Shown here in pieces: positions 27,024 to 35,150 of a stretch of DNA of 64,000 nt (positions are counted from its first letter, which is position 1; every line of letters starts with the position of its first letter). Location: assembly GCF_014646095.1 (NCBI RefSeq), contig NZ_BMMU01000004.1, positions 1 through 64,000 of the forward strand, given 5' to 3'. The stretch comes from Streptomyces lacrimifluminis (lineage in GTDB: Bacteria; Actinomycetota; Actinomycetes; Streptomycetales; Streptomycetaceae). The notes beneath the pieces were generated by a model that was not told where the DNA came from, did no database searches, and worked only from the letters and a program-made list of their open reading frames with translations. The position numbers were made by a program, and so were the translations under genes.

Positions 27024-29204
27024 TTACCTGCCGGTGCTCAGCAGGATCTCGGCGGGCACGGCGGCCTCGATGTCGCGTCGCTGGTAGCCCGCCCCGTTGG
27101 CGCCGCTGATCTTGACCTGCTTGCTCGTCCGCTTCACTCCGGCGCTCTCCAGCTCCGAGGCGAGGCGTTCGGCGTTAAGGTCGCCGTAGGTGTCCTCGTC
27201 GAGGTTGACGAGACCGGCGAGCAGGTCGGTGGTGAACATGCGCGGCGAGTGCCGCATGACGTCCAGCACGTCGGAGACGATGGCGGGCACGGTCAGGCCG
27301 GCCGCGTCGGCGGCGGCGGTGACGTCGCCTGCCGCGTCCCCGGTGAGCTGTCCGGCGGCCTCGCGCAGGGCGCGGCCCTTGCGGCACAGTGCGGCGAACC
27401 CGGGGCCGTCCAGGTAGTCGGCCCGCACGGTCACGAACGAGGCCGGACCGGTGACCAGCACACCCACACCCTTGTGGTCCTCCGACAGCACCGACGCGTC
27501 GGCGCCCTGAGCGGCCTTGCCCTTGCCCAGCACCATGTCGGAACTGGTGCGGTCGACCACCTGTGTCGAGTAGCGGATGGTGATGATCTCCCGCAGCTTG
27601 GGCGGCACCGATTCCGCGTCGGGGCGCTGTGAGGCGAAGTTGGAGATGAACCCGGCCGCCGGTCCCCGGCGGGCGACGCGGCACAGGTCGTTGATGACCT
27701 GCTCCCGGTCCTCGCGTTCCATCGCGGTGAAGTACTCCTGCAGTTCGTCGATGGTCACGAAGATGACCGGCAGGTTGTACTTGACCATGATGTCCGGGGT
27801 CAGTTTGCCTTCCGGGCACACCGACGTCGGCAGGTCCCGCAGCAGCGCGAACCGGCGTTCCATCTCCACCAGCAGCTCTTGCAGCATGGCCTTGAGCGCT
27901 TCGATCGCGTCGTCCTCGGCGCCCATGATGAGCCGGTGGGCGATCGCCTTCGCGGGCATCCAGTCGGCGCCGCCCTTGCCGTCGGCGATGTAGTGGCGCA
28001 CGTAGGCGTCCAGCAGACCGGCCGCCGTCAGCAGCCGCTGCGAGAACGTCTTGCCCCGGCGAGGCAGACCACCGAAGAACATCGACTGCCACATGACCGG
28101 CAGCGCGACGCGGTTGCCGCGGGCGTCCTGCCCGAACGGGACCGCGTCCCAGATGGAGAACTTCTCCGCCTTCTCCAGCGGCGACGGGTTGAGGGGGCCC
28201 AGGTAGGGGTCGTCGTCGGCCACCCACATCGACACCCGGCCGGCGTTGCCGCCCTTGGCCGCGCGCACCCGGGACATGATGACCTGGATCTCGTCGACCC
28301 CGAGTTCCTGCGCGATCACCTCCCGCTTCGCGAGGACATCGGAAGCGGTTTTGCCGCCGCCCCTCGGCATGTCGAAGATCACGGCCCAGCCACGGCCGTC
28401 GCGGACCGGGCCCATCGTGCACGACACCCTCGGAAGGTCCTTGTCGTCGTCCTTGCCGCTGCCGCTTTTGAGGAGGCCGGCGGCCCGCAGCGACTCGTTG
28501 AGCTGCTGCGCGGACATGTCCACCCGCAGCGGCGGCGCCGCCTGGTCCAGCAGACGGGTTTCCTTGCCCCGGCCGAGGTAGGCGAGCGGGGTGGTGACGG
28601 CCGCCGCTATGCCGGCCTGGAGGAGTGGGGGCGCCAGCGCGATACCGACAGCGGCGGCGGTGACCGCCGCCGCTGCGGCACCGAAACGCCAACGCCGGGT
28701 CTGGGTACGGGTGTAGTGCGCGACTTGCAGCCGCACGGCCAGGTCGACGTCTTCGGGCTTGACCTTGACCTGCGCACGCAGAGCCTTGACGGTCGCGGTG
28801 TGGTCCTGCGCCGACAGCGTCGGCCACAGACCGGCCGCAGCCCGGAAGAAGCCACGCGCGGCCAGCAGAATCGTCTTGACCAGGTACTTCGGGGTACGGA
28901 AGCCGTGGTAACGGGTGTGCCACCAGGTGAGCCGGCCGAACGCCTGGACGTTCGCGACCACCGAGGCACGCGAACGCGCCCACGCCGGCAGAACGTCCGC
29001 GTCGGGCAGGGCGAGCCAGTCGACCAGCGGGTTGTCGGGGCGGTCAACCGCTTCCCCTGCCGGGGTGTCGTCGATGTCCGTGATGCCGGCGGGTGCGGAA
29101 GGCGTCTTGGCCAGGTCGACGACCAGCGCCGTACGGGAAGTGCGGTGGTCGTCCAGGCGGTGGACGGTCCCCACAGGGGCGTCGTCCGTGGCGGGTTCAG
29201 ACAT
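27024..29204 (-). CDS. traB: TraB/FtsK-like conjugative DNA translocase
   Basis: 726 aa. An N-terminal cytosolic region is followed by two transmembrane helices near residues 173-210, then an FtsK-type motor with Walker A GGLPRRGKTFS (about residue 378) and Walker B VIFVTIDELQEYF (about residue 480), and a C-terminal winged-helix region (MFTTDLLAGLVNLDEDTYGDLNAERLASELESAG) like the FtsK gamma domain that reads DNA sequence. A second Gly-rich motif, MPRGGGKTAS, precedes Walker A. In Streptomyces, such hexameric pumps move double-stranded DNA between hyphae. The repeat cluster beyond its 3' end is a likely recognition site. Confidence 0.94.
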   Translation of the reverse strand: MSEPATDDAPVGTVHRLDDHRTSRTALVVDLAKTPSAPAGITDIDDTPAGEAVDRPDNPLVDWLALPDADVLPAWARSRASVVANVQAFGRLTWWHTRYHGFRTPKYLVKTILLAARGFFRAAAGLWPTLSAQDHTATVKALRAQVKVKPEDVDLAVRLQVAHYTRTQTRRWRFGAAAAAVTAAAVGIALAPPLLQAGIAAAVTTPLAYLGRGKETRLLDQAAPPLRVDMSAQQLNESLRAAGLLKSGSGKDDDKDLPRVSCTMGPVRDGRGWAVIFDMPRGGGKTASDVLAKREVIAQELGVDEIQVIMSRVRAAKGGNAGRVSMWVADDDPYLGPLNPSPLEKAEKFSIWDAVPFGQDARGNRVALPVMWQSMFFGGLPRRGKTFSQRLLTAAGLLDAYVRHYIADGKGGADWMPAKAIAHRLIMGAEDDAIEALKAMLQELLVEMERRFALLRDLPTSVCPEGKLTPDIMVKYNLPVIFVTIDELQEYFTAMEREDREQVINDLCRVARRGPAAGFISNFASQRPDAESVPPKLREIITIRYSTQVVDRTSSDMVLGKGKAAQGADASVLSEDHKGVGVLVTGPASFVTVRADYLDGPGFAALCRKGRALREAAGQLTGDAAGDVTAAADAAGLTVPAIVSDVLDVMRHSPRMFTTDLLAGLVNLDEDTYGDLNAERLASELESAGVKRTSKQVKISGANGAGYQRRDIEAAVPAEILLSTGR

Positions 29205-29279
29205 GAGGGGATGACTCCTGACTGCCCTGATCAGGGCGGGAGTTGGAAAGGAAAGAGGGAGGGGGCGTGGTGGGCGTGG

Positions 29280-29597
29280 TCACCACCAGCCGGAGGACTT
29301 CTTGGCGGCCTTGGCGGCGGCGGCCTCGTTGACGATCCGCTGCCGCTCCTTCTCGAACGCGACGATCTCCGCCATCAGCCGCGTCTCAGCGCTGTTCCAC
29401 GCCGTTTCGAGCTTCCGTTCGGCGCGGGTGGTGCTCCGTCCGCGCACGACGCGGACGGACCCGCCGACCGTGGCACGGATGATCGCGCGCCGTTCCGGGC
29501 CGTTCAGCGGCCACATCTCGAACTCACGGACCGCATCCAGCTTCCGGTTCGCCAACTGGATCTCACGGTCTAGGTGGCGGGTGTTGGGCTTGCCCAT
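29280..29597 (-). CDS. AICE small helical protein, 105 aa
   Basis: 105 aa, highly charged and predicted largely helical (NRKLDAVREFEMWPLNGPERR ... RLMAEIVAFEKERQRIVNEAAAAKAAKKSSGWW). It lies between the RRQRL zinc-protein gene (2-base gap) and traB on the same strand. Genes like it are common in this place in AICEs; I do not assign a function or a DUF number with certainty. Confidence 0.75.
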   Translation of the reverse strand: MGKPNTRHLDREIQLANRKLDAVREFEMWPLNGPERRAIIRATVGGSVRVVRGRSTTRAERKLETAWNSAETRLMAEIVAFEKERQRIVNEAAAAKAAKKSSGWW

Positions 29598-29599
29598 GG

Positions 29600-29995
29600 T
29601 CAGGAACTCCTCGGGGAATCACAGGGGGAAGGATCGGGGTAGGCGCAGGTCACGCACGTGCCGAGGGATGCAGGGATGACGTATCCGGCATCCGTGCGGC
29701 ACTGCGGACACGTGCGGCGCGCGGTGTTGGCCTTCGCCAGCGCGGCCCACTTGGCCGGCGTCATCGGCCGGACCGGCTTGGCGCAGTCGAGGCGGTAGAG
29801 GTAGGCGACCAGCGGGCCGCGCCGGTAGCGCGGACGCAGCACCTGACCGGCGACGGGCTGACCGCCGGGACGCAGACCGCGCGCCCTCAGCTGCCGGAAC
29901 GTGGCGTAGCCGTCCGGGGCGCACCGCCACGGGAACGTGGGGATGCCGTGACGGGCGCCGGTCGGGTCGAAACACTTGCCGTAGGCGCCGCTCAT
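29600..29995 (-). CDS. RRQRL-motif zinc-binding protein
   Basis: 131 aa from ATG 29995, which overlaps the upstream stop by ATGA. The N-terminal part (FPWRCAPDGYATFRQLRARGLRPGG) carries the RQLR-type motif of the RRQRL zinc family. The second half has two CxxC pairs (CPQCRTDAGYVIP ... CVTC) forming a zinc ribbon. This family is a regular companion of TraB and DUF2637 genes in AICEs; its role is unknown. Confidence 0.85.
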   Translation of the reverse strand: MSGAYGKCFDPTGARHGIPTFPWRCAPDGYATFRQLRARGLRPGGQPVAGQVLRPRYRRGPLVAYLYRLDCAKPVRPMTPAKWAALAKANTARRTCPQCRTDAGYVIPASLGTCVTCAYPDPSPCDSPRSS

Positions 29996-30903
29996 CAGGC
30001 GACCGCCGTAGCGGCACGCTCGGCTTTCAGCGTGTCGCGCAGCATCCGGGCGTTGGCCGGGGACGTGCGGACCACTCGGCGGATGCCCTCTGCGGTCAGC
30101 GCCTTGTCCGACCAACCGGCCGTCTCCATGCGTGCCTCATCGAGCAGTTGGGTGGCGCTCCGCTTCGGGCGGGGTGACCGGGCGACGTCGGCAACCCTGC
30201 CGGTCGCCCGACGCGGGCGAGTCGACTCAGCCGCCGTCACGCACCCCTCGATCACCGGGACGGGAATCGGGGCGGGGACGGTCGGTACAGGCTTGAGGGG
30301 AAGAACCGACTTCACATGCGACTCGGCCACCGGATCGGGTATCCGCACCACCGATGCGGTGATCGTTGCGGGGGTCGATTCCGGCAGGTCAGGGGTAGAC
30401 CGATAACCGATAGTCTCGGTCGATTTCTCCGCATTTCTGATCGGGTTCGGAATCGGGTCGGGGACCGGGGCAGGGCGGTGGTGCAGCACCTTGGCGACCA
30501 GATCGGATCCGAAGTAGATCGACCCGACCGGAAGCGACGTGGCGAGCAGGACCAGTGCCCAGTTGGCGGGGTCCCAGTCGGCGAGCCGTCCCCAGTCGAC
30601 CGTGGCGCCGTGCAGCTCGGGAACGAGACCGTGGACGTAGTTGAGGACCAGTGAGGCGAGCGTGTAGGTGCCCAGCACCCGCAGCGCGAACTTCCGATCG
30701 TCGTCGGCGAGGACGAGGGTGGCGACCAGGGCCAGAGCCATCAGACCGTCGACCACGAACGGGTAGAGGGTCGCGGCGGTGTCATCCGCGCCGACCGCGT
30801 TGGCGATGTCCCGCAACGCGTTCCACGAGACGCGGAACGCCATGGCGACGACCGCGACCAGGGCCAGCACGAGGGCGGCCCGACCCTTGCGGTTGAGGCT
30901 CAC
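29995..30903 (-). CDS. DUF2637 membrane protein of the transfer region
   Basis: 302 aa. Four hydrophobic helices span about residues 5-145 (ALVLALVAVVAMAFRVSWNALRDIA ... YPFVVDGLMALALVATLVLA ... VLGTYTLASLVLNYVHG ... WALVLLATSLPVGSIYFGSDLV), the DUF2637 domain. A Pro-rich linker leads to a C-terminal helical, probably DNA-binding segment (LTAEGIRRVVRTSPANARMLRDTLKAE). GTG 30903 is preferred (GGGGGTGG 5 bases upstream, GTGA overlap with the preceding stop); GTG 30912 is possible. DUF2637 proteins are AICE/plasmid-linked and thought to help intramycelial spread. Confidence 0.85.
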   Translation of the reverse strand: MSLNRKGRAALVLALVAVVAMAFRVSWNALRDIANAVGADDTAATLYPFVVDGLMALALVATLVLADDDRKFALRVLGTYTLASLVLNYVHGLVPELHGATVDWGRLADWDPANWALVLLATSLPVGSIYFGSDLVAKVLHHRPAPVPDPIPNPIRNAEKSTETIGYRSTPDLPESTPATITASVVRIPDPVAESHVKSVLPLKPVPTVPAPIPVPVIEGCVTAAESTRPRRATGRVADVARSPRPKRSATQLLDEARMETAGWSDKALTAEGIRRVVRTSPANARMLRDTLKAERAATAVA

Positions 30904-31157
30904 CGAAACCACCCCCGCTTCCGAGGTGCCGGGGCGGTGGCCTGTGCTTCCTGCTGCTCCCAGCGGCGGGCCTCGTCCTCACGGCCGTCCAGCCGGGCCA
31001 GGTGCGCGGCCTGCTGACGCGGCGACATCGCCACCCACTCACGATGCGTGGCAGCAGCGACCGGACGCGAGGGCGCGGGAGTGTCAGCGGAGCGGGCGGC
31101 CTGCTGAGCCGCGTACTGCTGCTCGGCCGTCTGCATGTCCTTGAACCGGCGACCCAT
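30900..31157 (-). CDS. AICE small hydrophilic protein, 85 aa
   Basis: 85 aa, rich in Ala, Gln and Arg (MGRRFKDMQTAEQQYAAQQ ... LARLDGREDEARRWEQQ). Its ATG at 31157 overlaps the stop of the upstream membrane-protein gene (ATGA) and its own stop overlaps the DUF2637 start, so it is held in place by translational coupling on both sides. No known family seen. Confidence 0.75.
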   Translation of the reverse strand: MGRRFKDMQTAEQQYAAQQAARSADTPAPSRPVAAATHREWVAMSPRQQAAHLARLDGREDEARRWEQQEAQATAPAPRKRGWFR

Positions 31158-31600
31158 CACGCACCCCCTACCGTGAGCACAGCGGCAACGATGAGCAGGG
31201 CGCCGCCGGCGCAGGTCAGATCGACCGCGCGCTTGAGGCCGGTGAACTTCACCACCGCGATCCGGGACAGACCCGCGATGTCCGCGCCCATGTCCTCGGT
31301 GAGGGCGGCGGTGATCTGCTCGGGGGTGAGCGTGGCCCACAGCGGGAACCCCCGCCCACCACCGAGGTTCGGGCGGACCGAGCGCAGCAGCAGACCAGCC
31401 GCCGCGACCAGACCGAGGATGCCGGTACCGCCCACGGTGAGGGCGGCGGTGTTGAGCGGCAGGTCGCGGGCGACAGTCCAGGTGCCGGCCAGGACCGCAC
31501 CGACGAACGCCAGCAACAGCCCGGTCTTGGTGTCGGTCCGTGCGATCTCCGCTTTCACCTCGGCGTGCGCGGCCGTCAGGCTCTCCTCGGCGGTCCTCAC
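31157..31600 (-). CDS. PycTM-like (Pycsar effector-type) membrane protein
   Basis: 147 aa. The N-terminal signature (AHAEVKAEIARTDTKTGLLLAFVGAVLAG) followed by three more hydrophobic stretches (LTVGGTGILGLVAAAGLLL, then VDLTCAGGALLIVAAVLTVGG at the C-terminus) matches the membrane domain family annotated as Pycsar effector/PycTM in actinobacteria. In true Pycsar systems such proteins damage the membrane when a partner cyclase makes cUMP or cCMP; no cyclase gene was found in the element. Its place inside the conserved small-gene run suggests a maintenance or transfer role instead. The stop of the upstream gene overlaps its start. Confidence 0.7.
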   Translation of the reverse strand: MRTAEESLTAAHAEVKAEIARTDTKTGLLLAFVGAVLAGTWTVARDLPLNTAALTVGGTGILGLVAAAGLLLRSVRPNLGGGRGFPLWATLTPEQITAALTEDMGADIAGLSRIAVVKFTGLKRAVDLTCAGGALLIVAAVLTVGGA

Positions 31601-31860
31601 GCGCCCACCCCCGGCAGGGGCGCGGCCGTGTTCGCCAGCTCGCGGCCGGCGGCGAGCACCCGGCGTCGGGCCCGGCGGATACGCCGGACGTCCAGCTCGG
31701 TGGGGGTGCGGTCCATGGTGATGATCTGCGCGTCCAGCAGGTCGACCTGCGCGAGGATCAGAGGCATTTCACGCTCGATGCCGTCCAGCTCAGCGGCCGT
31801 CGGCTCCATCCATTCGGCGAACGCGGTAACAGTGTCCTGAACAGTGACGATGTGCTTCAT
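31597..31860 (-). CDS. DUF6284-like small protein
   Basis: 87 aa (MKHIVTVQDTVTAFAEWMEPTAAELDGIEREMPLILAQVDLLDAQI in part), a two-helix protein with the EPTAAEL.AIE-type core I associate with DUF6284 of AICEs. It starts the run of overlapping small genes that leads to traB; its 3' end overlaps the PycTM-like gene by 4 bases. Function unknown. Confidence 0.75.
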   Translation of the reverse strand: MKHIVTVQDTVTAFAEWMEPTAAELDGIEREMPLILAQVDLLDAQIITMDRTPTELDVRRIRRARRRVLAAGRELANTAAPLPGVGA

Positions 31861-31950
31861 GGGTCGTGGTCTCCCTAGCAGGTGTTACGGCCCGAAGCGG
31901 CGTCCGGGGGGCAACCCGGGCGCCGCGCGCCGTTGATGAAGTAGGTGAGG

Positions 31951-32091
31951 TCAGCCGTTGCGGCCGTAGGCCTCGTTCAGCTCCGCCACCGCGTCCTTGC
32001 ACTCGCCGGACGTGATGCGGTCGTAGACCTCCTGACCGCGCTGTGCAGACTCCGGCGAGGTCAGGTCGGTGGTGGACTCCTGCGACTGCAC
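31951..32091 (-). CDS. 46-aa ORF cut off from its ribosome binding site by an IS
   Basis: GTG 32091 opens a 46-aa acidic protein (MQSQESTTDLTSPESAQRGQEVYDRITSGECKDAVAELNEAYGRNG in three blocks). If the IS and one target repeat are removed, AGGAG falls 5 bases before this GTG, a perfect start. The IS insertion lies exactly within that spacer, so in the present sequence no Shine-Dalgarno motif precedes it. It is probably silenced or poorly translated. Confidence 0.6.
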   Translation of the reverse strand: MQSQESTTDLTSPESAQRGQEVYDRITSGECKDAVAELNEAYGRNG

Positions 32092-32094
32092 ATG

Positions 32095-32967
32095 GAGGGT
32101 TTTCAGCGGTGCCGCTCCAGGGTGAGGACGGCCTTGGCGATTGACGTCATGCGGTTCGGGCTGCATCGGGCTCTGCGGAAGATTCGCCAGGATTTGAGGC
32201 GGGCGATTCCTCGTTCGACGGGTACGCGAGCGGCGGACAGCGCCCGGTTGACCGTCCGCTCGGTCGTGGTGAGTTCACCTTGGGGCGGTCGGCGTTTGGG
32301 GGTGGTGACCCACTCGCCCGCGCCGATGTAGGCCATGTCGGCGAGAATGGGGACGCCTTGGCGCTCGCAGATCCTGATGATCTTGTGGGTGCGGGCGGCG
32401 GTCAGGTCGTGTGTGCGGCCGGGCAGGGCAGGTGAGAGCCACAGTGTGCGACCGGCCGGGTCCGTGATGACCTGCACGTTCACACCGTGCCGCTTGTGCT
32501 TCGTCGAATAGTCTGCGCGCCCGTCGCCGACCCGGTCGCACTCGGCGAGCGTGCCGTCCACGAGAACGTAGTCGGGGTCTGTCTCGCGCAGGACCTTCAG
32601 CAGGCCCGGCGCCATGTCGGCCAGGTGCTCGACGACGGTGGTGACGTACGCGTGGGCGGTGCCGACGGAGATACGGAAACCTGCGGCGAGCTGAGCCAGG
32701 GGGTCGTGCCGGCGCAGGTATGCCAGAGCGATCACCGCACGCTCGGACGGCCGGAGTTTGCAGCGCCGGTCACCCTCACGGGTGACGATCAGCATCGTCA
32801 CCCACTCCACGAGTGCGTGCGGCAGGTCGAGTGCGGCAGGATACGGGACCAACAGGGTTCCTGAGCTGGAGAGTTGAGACCTAGACACCTCTCTCAACGG
32901 CACGGGGACCCTGTCCGTTGCTTATGGTCCCGCCGTCACCCGTCCGGGGGCCACTCTGAAAACCCTC
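32095..32967. mobile_element. IS5-type insertion sequence (873 bp)
   Basis: The terminal inverted repeats begin GAGGGTTTTCAG (32,095-32,106) and end CTGAAAACCCTC (32,956-32,967), perfect over 12 bp. They are flanked by the direct repeat ATG (32,092-32,094 and 32,968-32,970), a 3-bp target duplication. A single DDE transposase gene fills it. It sits inside the AICE. Confidence 0.88.
32103..32903 (-). CDS. IS5-family DDE transposase
   Basis: 266 aa. An N-terminal helix-turn-helix-like region ([38 protein letters not shown]) is followed by the DDE_Tnp_4 catalytic core with Asp in [10 protein letters not shown], Asp in ILADMAYIG and Glu in [18 protein letters not shown]. All three acidic residues are present, so it may be active. 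It opens with GTG 32903; GTG 32885 is an alternative. Confidence 0.92.
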   Translation of the reverse strand: MPLREVSRSQLSSSGTLLVPYPAALDLPHALVEWVTMLIVTREGDRRCKLRPSERAVIALAYLRRHDPLAQLAAGFRISVGTAHAYVTTVVEHLADMAPGLLKVLRETDPDYVLVDGTLAECDRVGDGRADYSTKHKRHGVNVQVITDPAGRTLWLSPALPGRTHDLTAARTHKIIRICERQGVPILADMAYIGAGEWVTTPKRRPPQGELTTTERTVNRALSAARVPVERGIARLKSWRIFRRARCSPNRMTSIAKAVLTLERHR

Positions 32968-32977
32968 ATGGACTCCT

Positions 32978-33644
32978 GATGTGTCGTAGGTGGTGGACCA
33001 GGCCGGACGAACCGGCCGGCTCCCCGCGCTCCCATCCGTACGGCCCCCGCACTGAAGCGGGTCCGGACGGGTGGGAGAGGCAGCCGGCCCGCAGCGCGCT
33101 CGCGCTGCGGAACCAGGGGTGGACCGGAGATGTACGGCGCCGGTGGTCGGTCCTGACTGCGGCGCCTGGGTATGTCGTCGGTTCACACCGACCTCCCTCA
33201 GCGAGAAGGGCAAGCGGCTTCACCGGTGCACCCTTGCGGGGCGGACCGGTCCCGAGCCGGTGAATCGGGCGCGTCATCGTCACTGCTCTGACGCTCAGCA
33301 GGGCAGCGCGCGCCGGGTGGCACGCGGCGGGTTGACCTCCCGTGCGGAAGGGATGATCCCGGCCGGTGTTCTCCAGAGCCGACGCGCGGGACAGGACAGG
33401 TTCACCTGCCACGAAGTGGCTGCCAACGGCCATCACCCCGGCCGTTCGGGGGACGGGACGCATAGCCCGTCAGAGTTGAATCTCTATTGAATTCTCAACG
33501 AACGGACACTGCCTTCGTACTCACCCCTGCGGGCTTTCCTCCGGGCGTCGAAGTCGTCCAGGGGCGATGCACCCGCCATGAGCACGGGCGCATCAAGGTG
33601 CAGCGGCTCCCGATCGACGTTCCAACCGGCGGGCACATCCCTAA
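32978..33644. other. 667-bp gene-poor region with hairpins inside the AICE
   Basis: No ORF here has family resemblance, a good ribosome site and Streptomyces codon bias together. The region holds an imperfect long hairpin at about 33,027-33,076 and a perfect 10-bp stem (CCGCAGCGCG/CGCGCTGCGG, 33,089-33,110) with a 2-base loop. It could contain a structured RNA, a transfer or replication site, or decayed genes. Confidence 0.4.
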
Positions 33645-33700
33645 GGTTCCCTAGGGTTCCCTGTGGTGTCAAGCGGTAGGGTAGGGAACCTCAGGGAACC
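33645..33700. promoter_or_regulatory. Paired inverted operators upstream of the GntR/UTRA gene
   Basis: Two direct copies of GGTTCCCT (33,645 and 33,655) face two direct copies of AGGGAACC (33,683 and 33,693). The pairs are 10 bases apart internally, and the two 18-mers are inverted copies of each other with 16 of 18 matches. They sit just before a GntR-type regulator gene, pointing to autoregulation as known for KorSA of pSAM2. Confidence 0.75.
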
Positions 33701-33720
33701 GAGACGAGGGAGCAGGCGAA

Positions 33721-34479
33721 ATGGCCGGTCAGGCCGACAATCGGGCGCCGTACGCAAAGATTGCCGCCCACTACGCGGAGCTGATCGCGTCCGGCCAACT
33801 ACCGCCGGGAACGCTCCTGCCGAGCATCAAGAACCTGTCGGAACAGTGGAGCGTGAGCACGGCCACGGCTGAGAAGGCGTTGCGCAAGCTGCGCAACGAA
33901 GGCATGGTCCGGGGTATCCACGGGATCGGAACGGAAGTCCTGGATCAGCCGGGCCCCATGTCGTCGGGGTCTCAGCGCCAGGACCGGGGCCGTCGTACCG
34001 GATCAAGTTGGGGATCCGGCGAACGATCCGACTCGCACAAGGCTGACGTGGTCCCTGCTCCTCTGGATGTGGCGCAGGCGCTTGGTATCGAGCCTCGCTC
34101 CGACGTGATTCGTCGGAGCCGTGTCTACCGGGACCGACACGGCATCGTGGCGCACAGTACGTCTTGGATCCCCGCTCGTTACGGGAAGCTGATCCCGCAG
34201 CTGGCGAAGAGTGAGCGATTGACTGGGGGCACCTCACTCCAGCTCATTGCTGAGGCGACCGGCCTGCCAATCAGCCATCGGATCGACACCGCCTCAGCGC
34301 GCCTGCTGACGACGGAAGACACCCAGCTCTTGGAGTTGGACCCGGAGAACCCGCCTGCGGAACCCGTTGTCGTGATGACCGCGAAGTTCATCGACAGTGA
34401 AAACAACGTCGTGGAATACGGCGTTGACCTCGGTGGCCCAGGCCGCACCTGGCGGACGGAATCGGAGGTTTCCCCGTGA
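33721..34479 (+). CDS. GntR/UTRA transcriptional regulator (KorSA-type)
   Basis: 252 aa. The winged helix (YAKIAAHYAELIASGQLPPGTLLPSIKNLSEQWSVSTATAEKALRKLRNEG in sense, residues about 11-62) is followed by a Ser/Gly-rich linker and a UTRA effector domain (VIRRSRVYRDRHGIVAHSTSWIPA to the C-terminus). In pSAM2, KorSA of this family represses the pra activator gene and so replication and transfer. GAGGGAG precedes ATG 33721. Four half-operators lie directly upstream. The next gene overlaps its stop. Confidence 0.92.
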   Translation: MAGQADNRAPYAKIAAHYAELIASGQLPPGTLLPSIKNLSEQWSVSTATAEKALRKLRNEGMVRGIHGIGTEVLDQPGPMSSGSQRQDRGRRTGSSWGSGERSDSHKADVVPAPLDVAQALGIEPRSDVIRRSRVYRDRHGIVAHSTSWIPARYGKLIPQLAKSERLTGGTSLQLIAEATGLPISHRIDTASARLLTTEDTQLLELDPENPPAEPVVVMTAKFIDSENNVVEYGVDLGGPGRTWRTESEVSP

Positions 34480-35147
34480 CGACCTTGGATGACACGCTGT
34501 TGAGCGTGCTTGAAGATCGGATGGGCGCTCTATTCGCCGCCCGCCGTACCGGCACGCTCGCACCCGGAGCCGAAGTGGAAATCTCCGCGATCTCCCAGAC
34601 CCTTACGAGACCGATGACCTCACGTTCGCCGTTCTGCGTCCTCATGGCCGGGCTCCCCGGTTCCGGCAAGACCACGCTGTCCCGAGTCCTCACCGATCGC
34701 GGCTTCGTGCGCCTGTGCCCGGATGAGGAGATGTACCGCCGACACGGCGTGTATGGGGTGGACTTCCCGCGAGGCACCTTCCCCACCCTTGAACGGCCGG
34801 TCCTTGAAGATGTCGCGGTTGAACTGCGCGAACTGCTTCAGATGGGGCGTGATGTCGTGGTCGACCATGGCTTCTGGACTCCGGACGATCGAGCCCGGTG
34901 GCGAACCATCGCGACCGACGCCGGCGCCACTCCGCTACTGGTCTATCTCGACGCGAGCCATGACGAACTCTGGTCGAGAATCAACAAGCGCAACGAGTTC
35001 CACGCCGATGATCCGAACTCGATCTACTTTTCCGAGAGCGATCTTCAGCGCTACCGCACCCGCTTCGTTCCTCCCGGGGCAGACGAACTGCATCTCACGT
35101 ACCACGGCGATCCTGTGGCCGTGGTTTCGGCCCTCGGTTTTTCCTGA
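34476..35147 (+). CDS. P-loop kinase-like AAA protein
   Basis: 223 aa. Walker A is FCVLMAGLPGSGKTTLSRVL (about residues 53-72), followed by RLCPDEEMYRR and DVVVDHGFWTPDDRARWR, a layout of small ATP-dependent kinases (zeta-toxin/COG4639 type). LVYLDASHDELWSRINKRNE is the lid region. GTG 34476 overlaps the GntR stop (GTGA), so both are one operon. The substrate is unknown; zeta-type toxin, nucleotide kinase or antibiotic-modifying roles are possible. Confidence 0.85.
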   Translation: MTTLDDTLLSVLEDRMGALFAARRTGTLAPGAEVEISAISQTLTRPMTSRSPFCVLMAGLPGSGKTTLSRVLTDRGFVRLCPDEEMYRRHGVYGVDFPRGTFPTLERPVLEDVAVELRELLQMGRDVVVDHGFWTPDDRARWRTIATDAGATPLLVYLDASHDELWSRINKRNEFHADDPNSIYFSESDLQRYRTRFVPPGADELHLTYHGDPVAVVSALGFS

Positions 35148-35150
35148 TCC

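Noticed and set aside
31157..31600. A complete Pycsar defence system
   Set aside because: Only the effector-like membrane protein is present; no uridylate or cytidylate cyclase gene was found in the window.
32966..33463. 165-aa leftward frame beside the IS
   Set aside because: It lacks a ribosome site and a family match, and its end runs into the IS boundary; at most it is a remnant.
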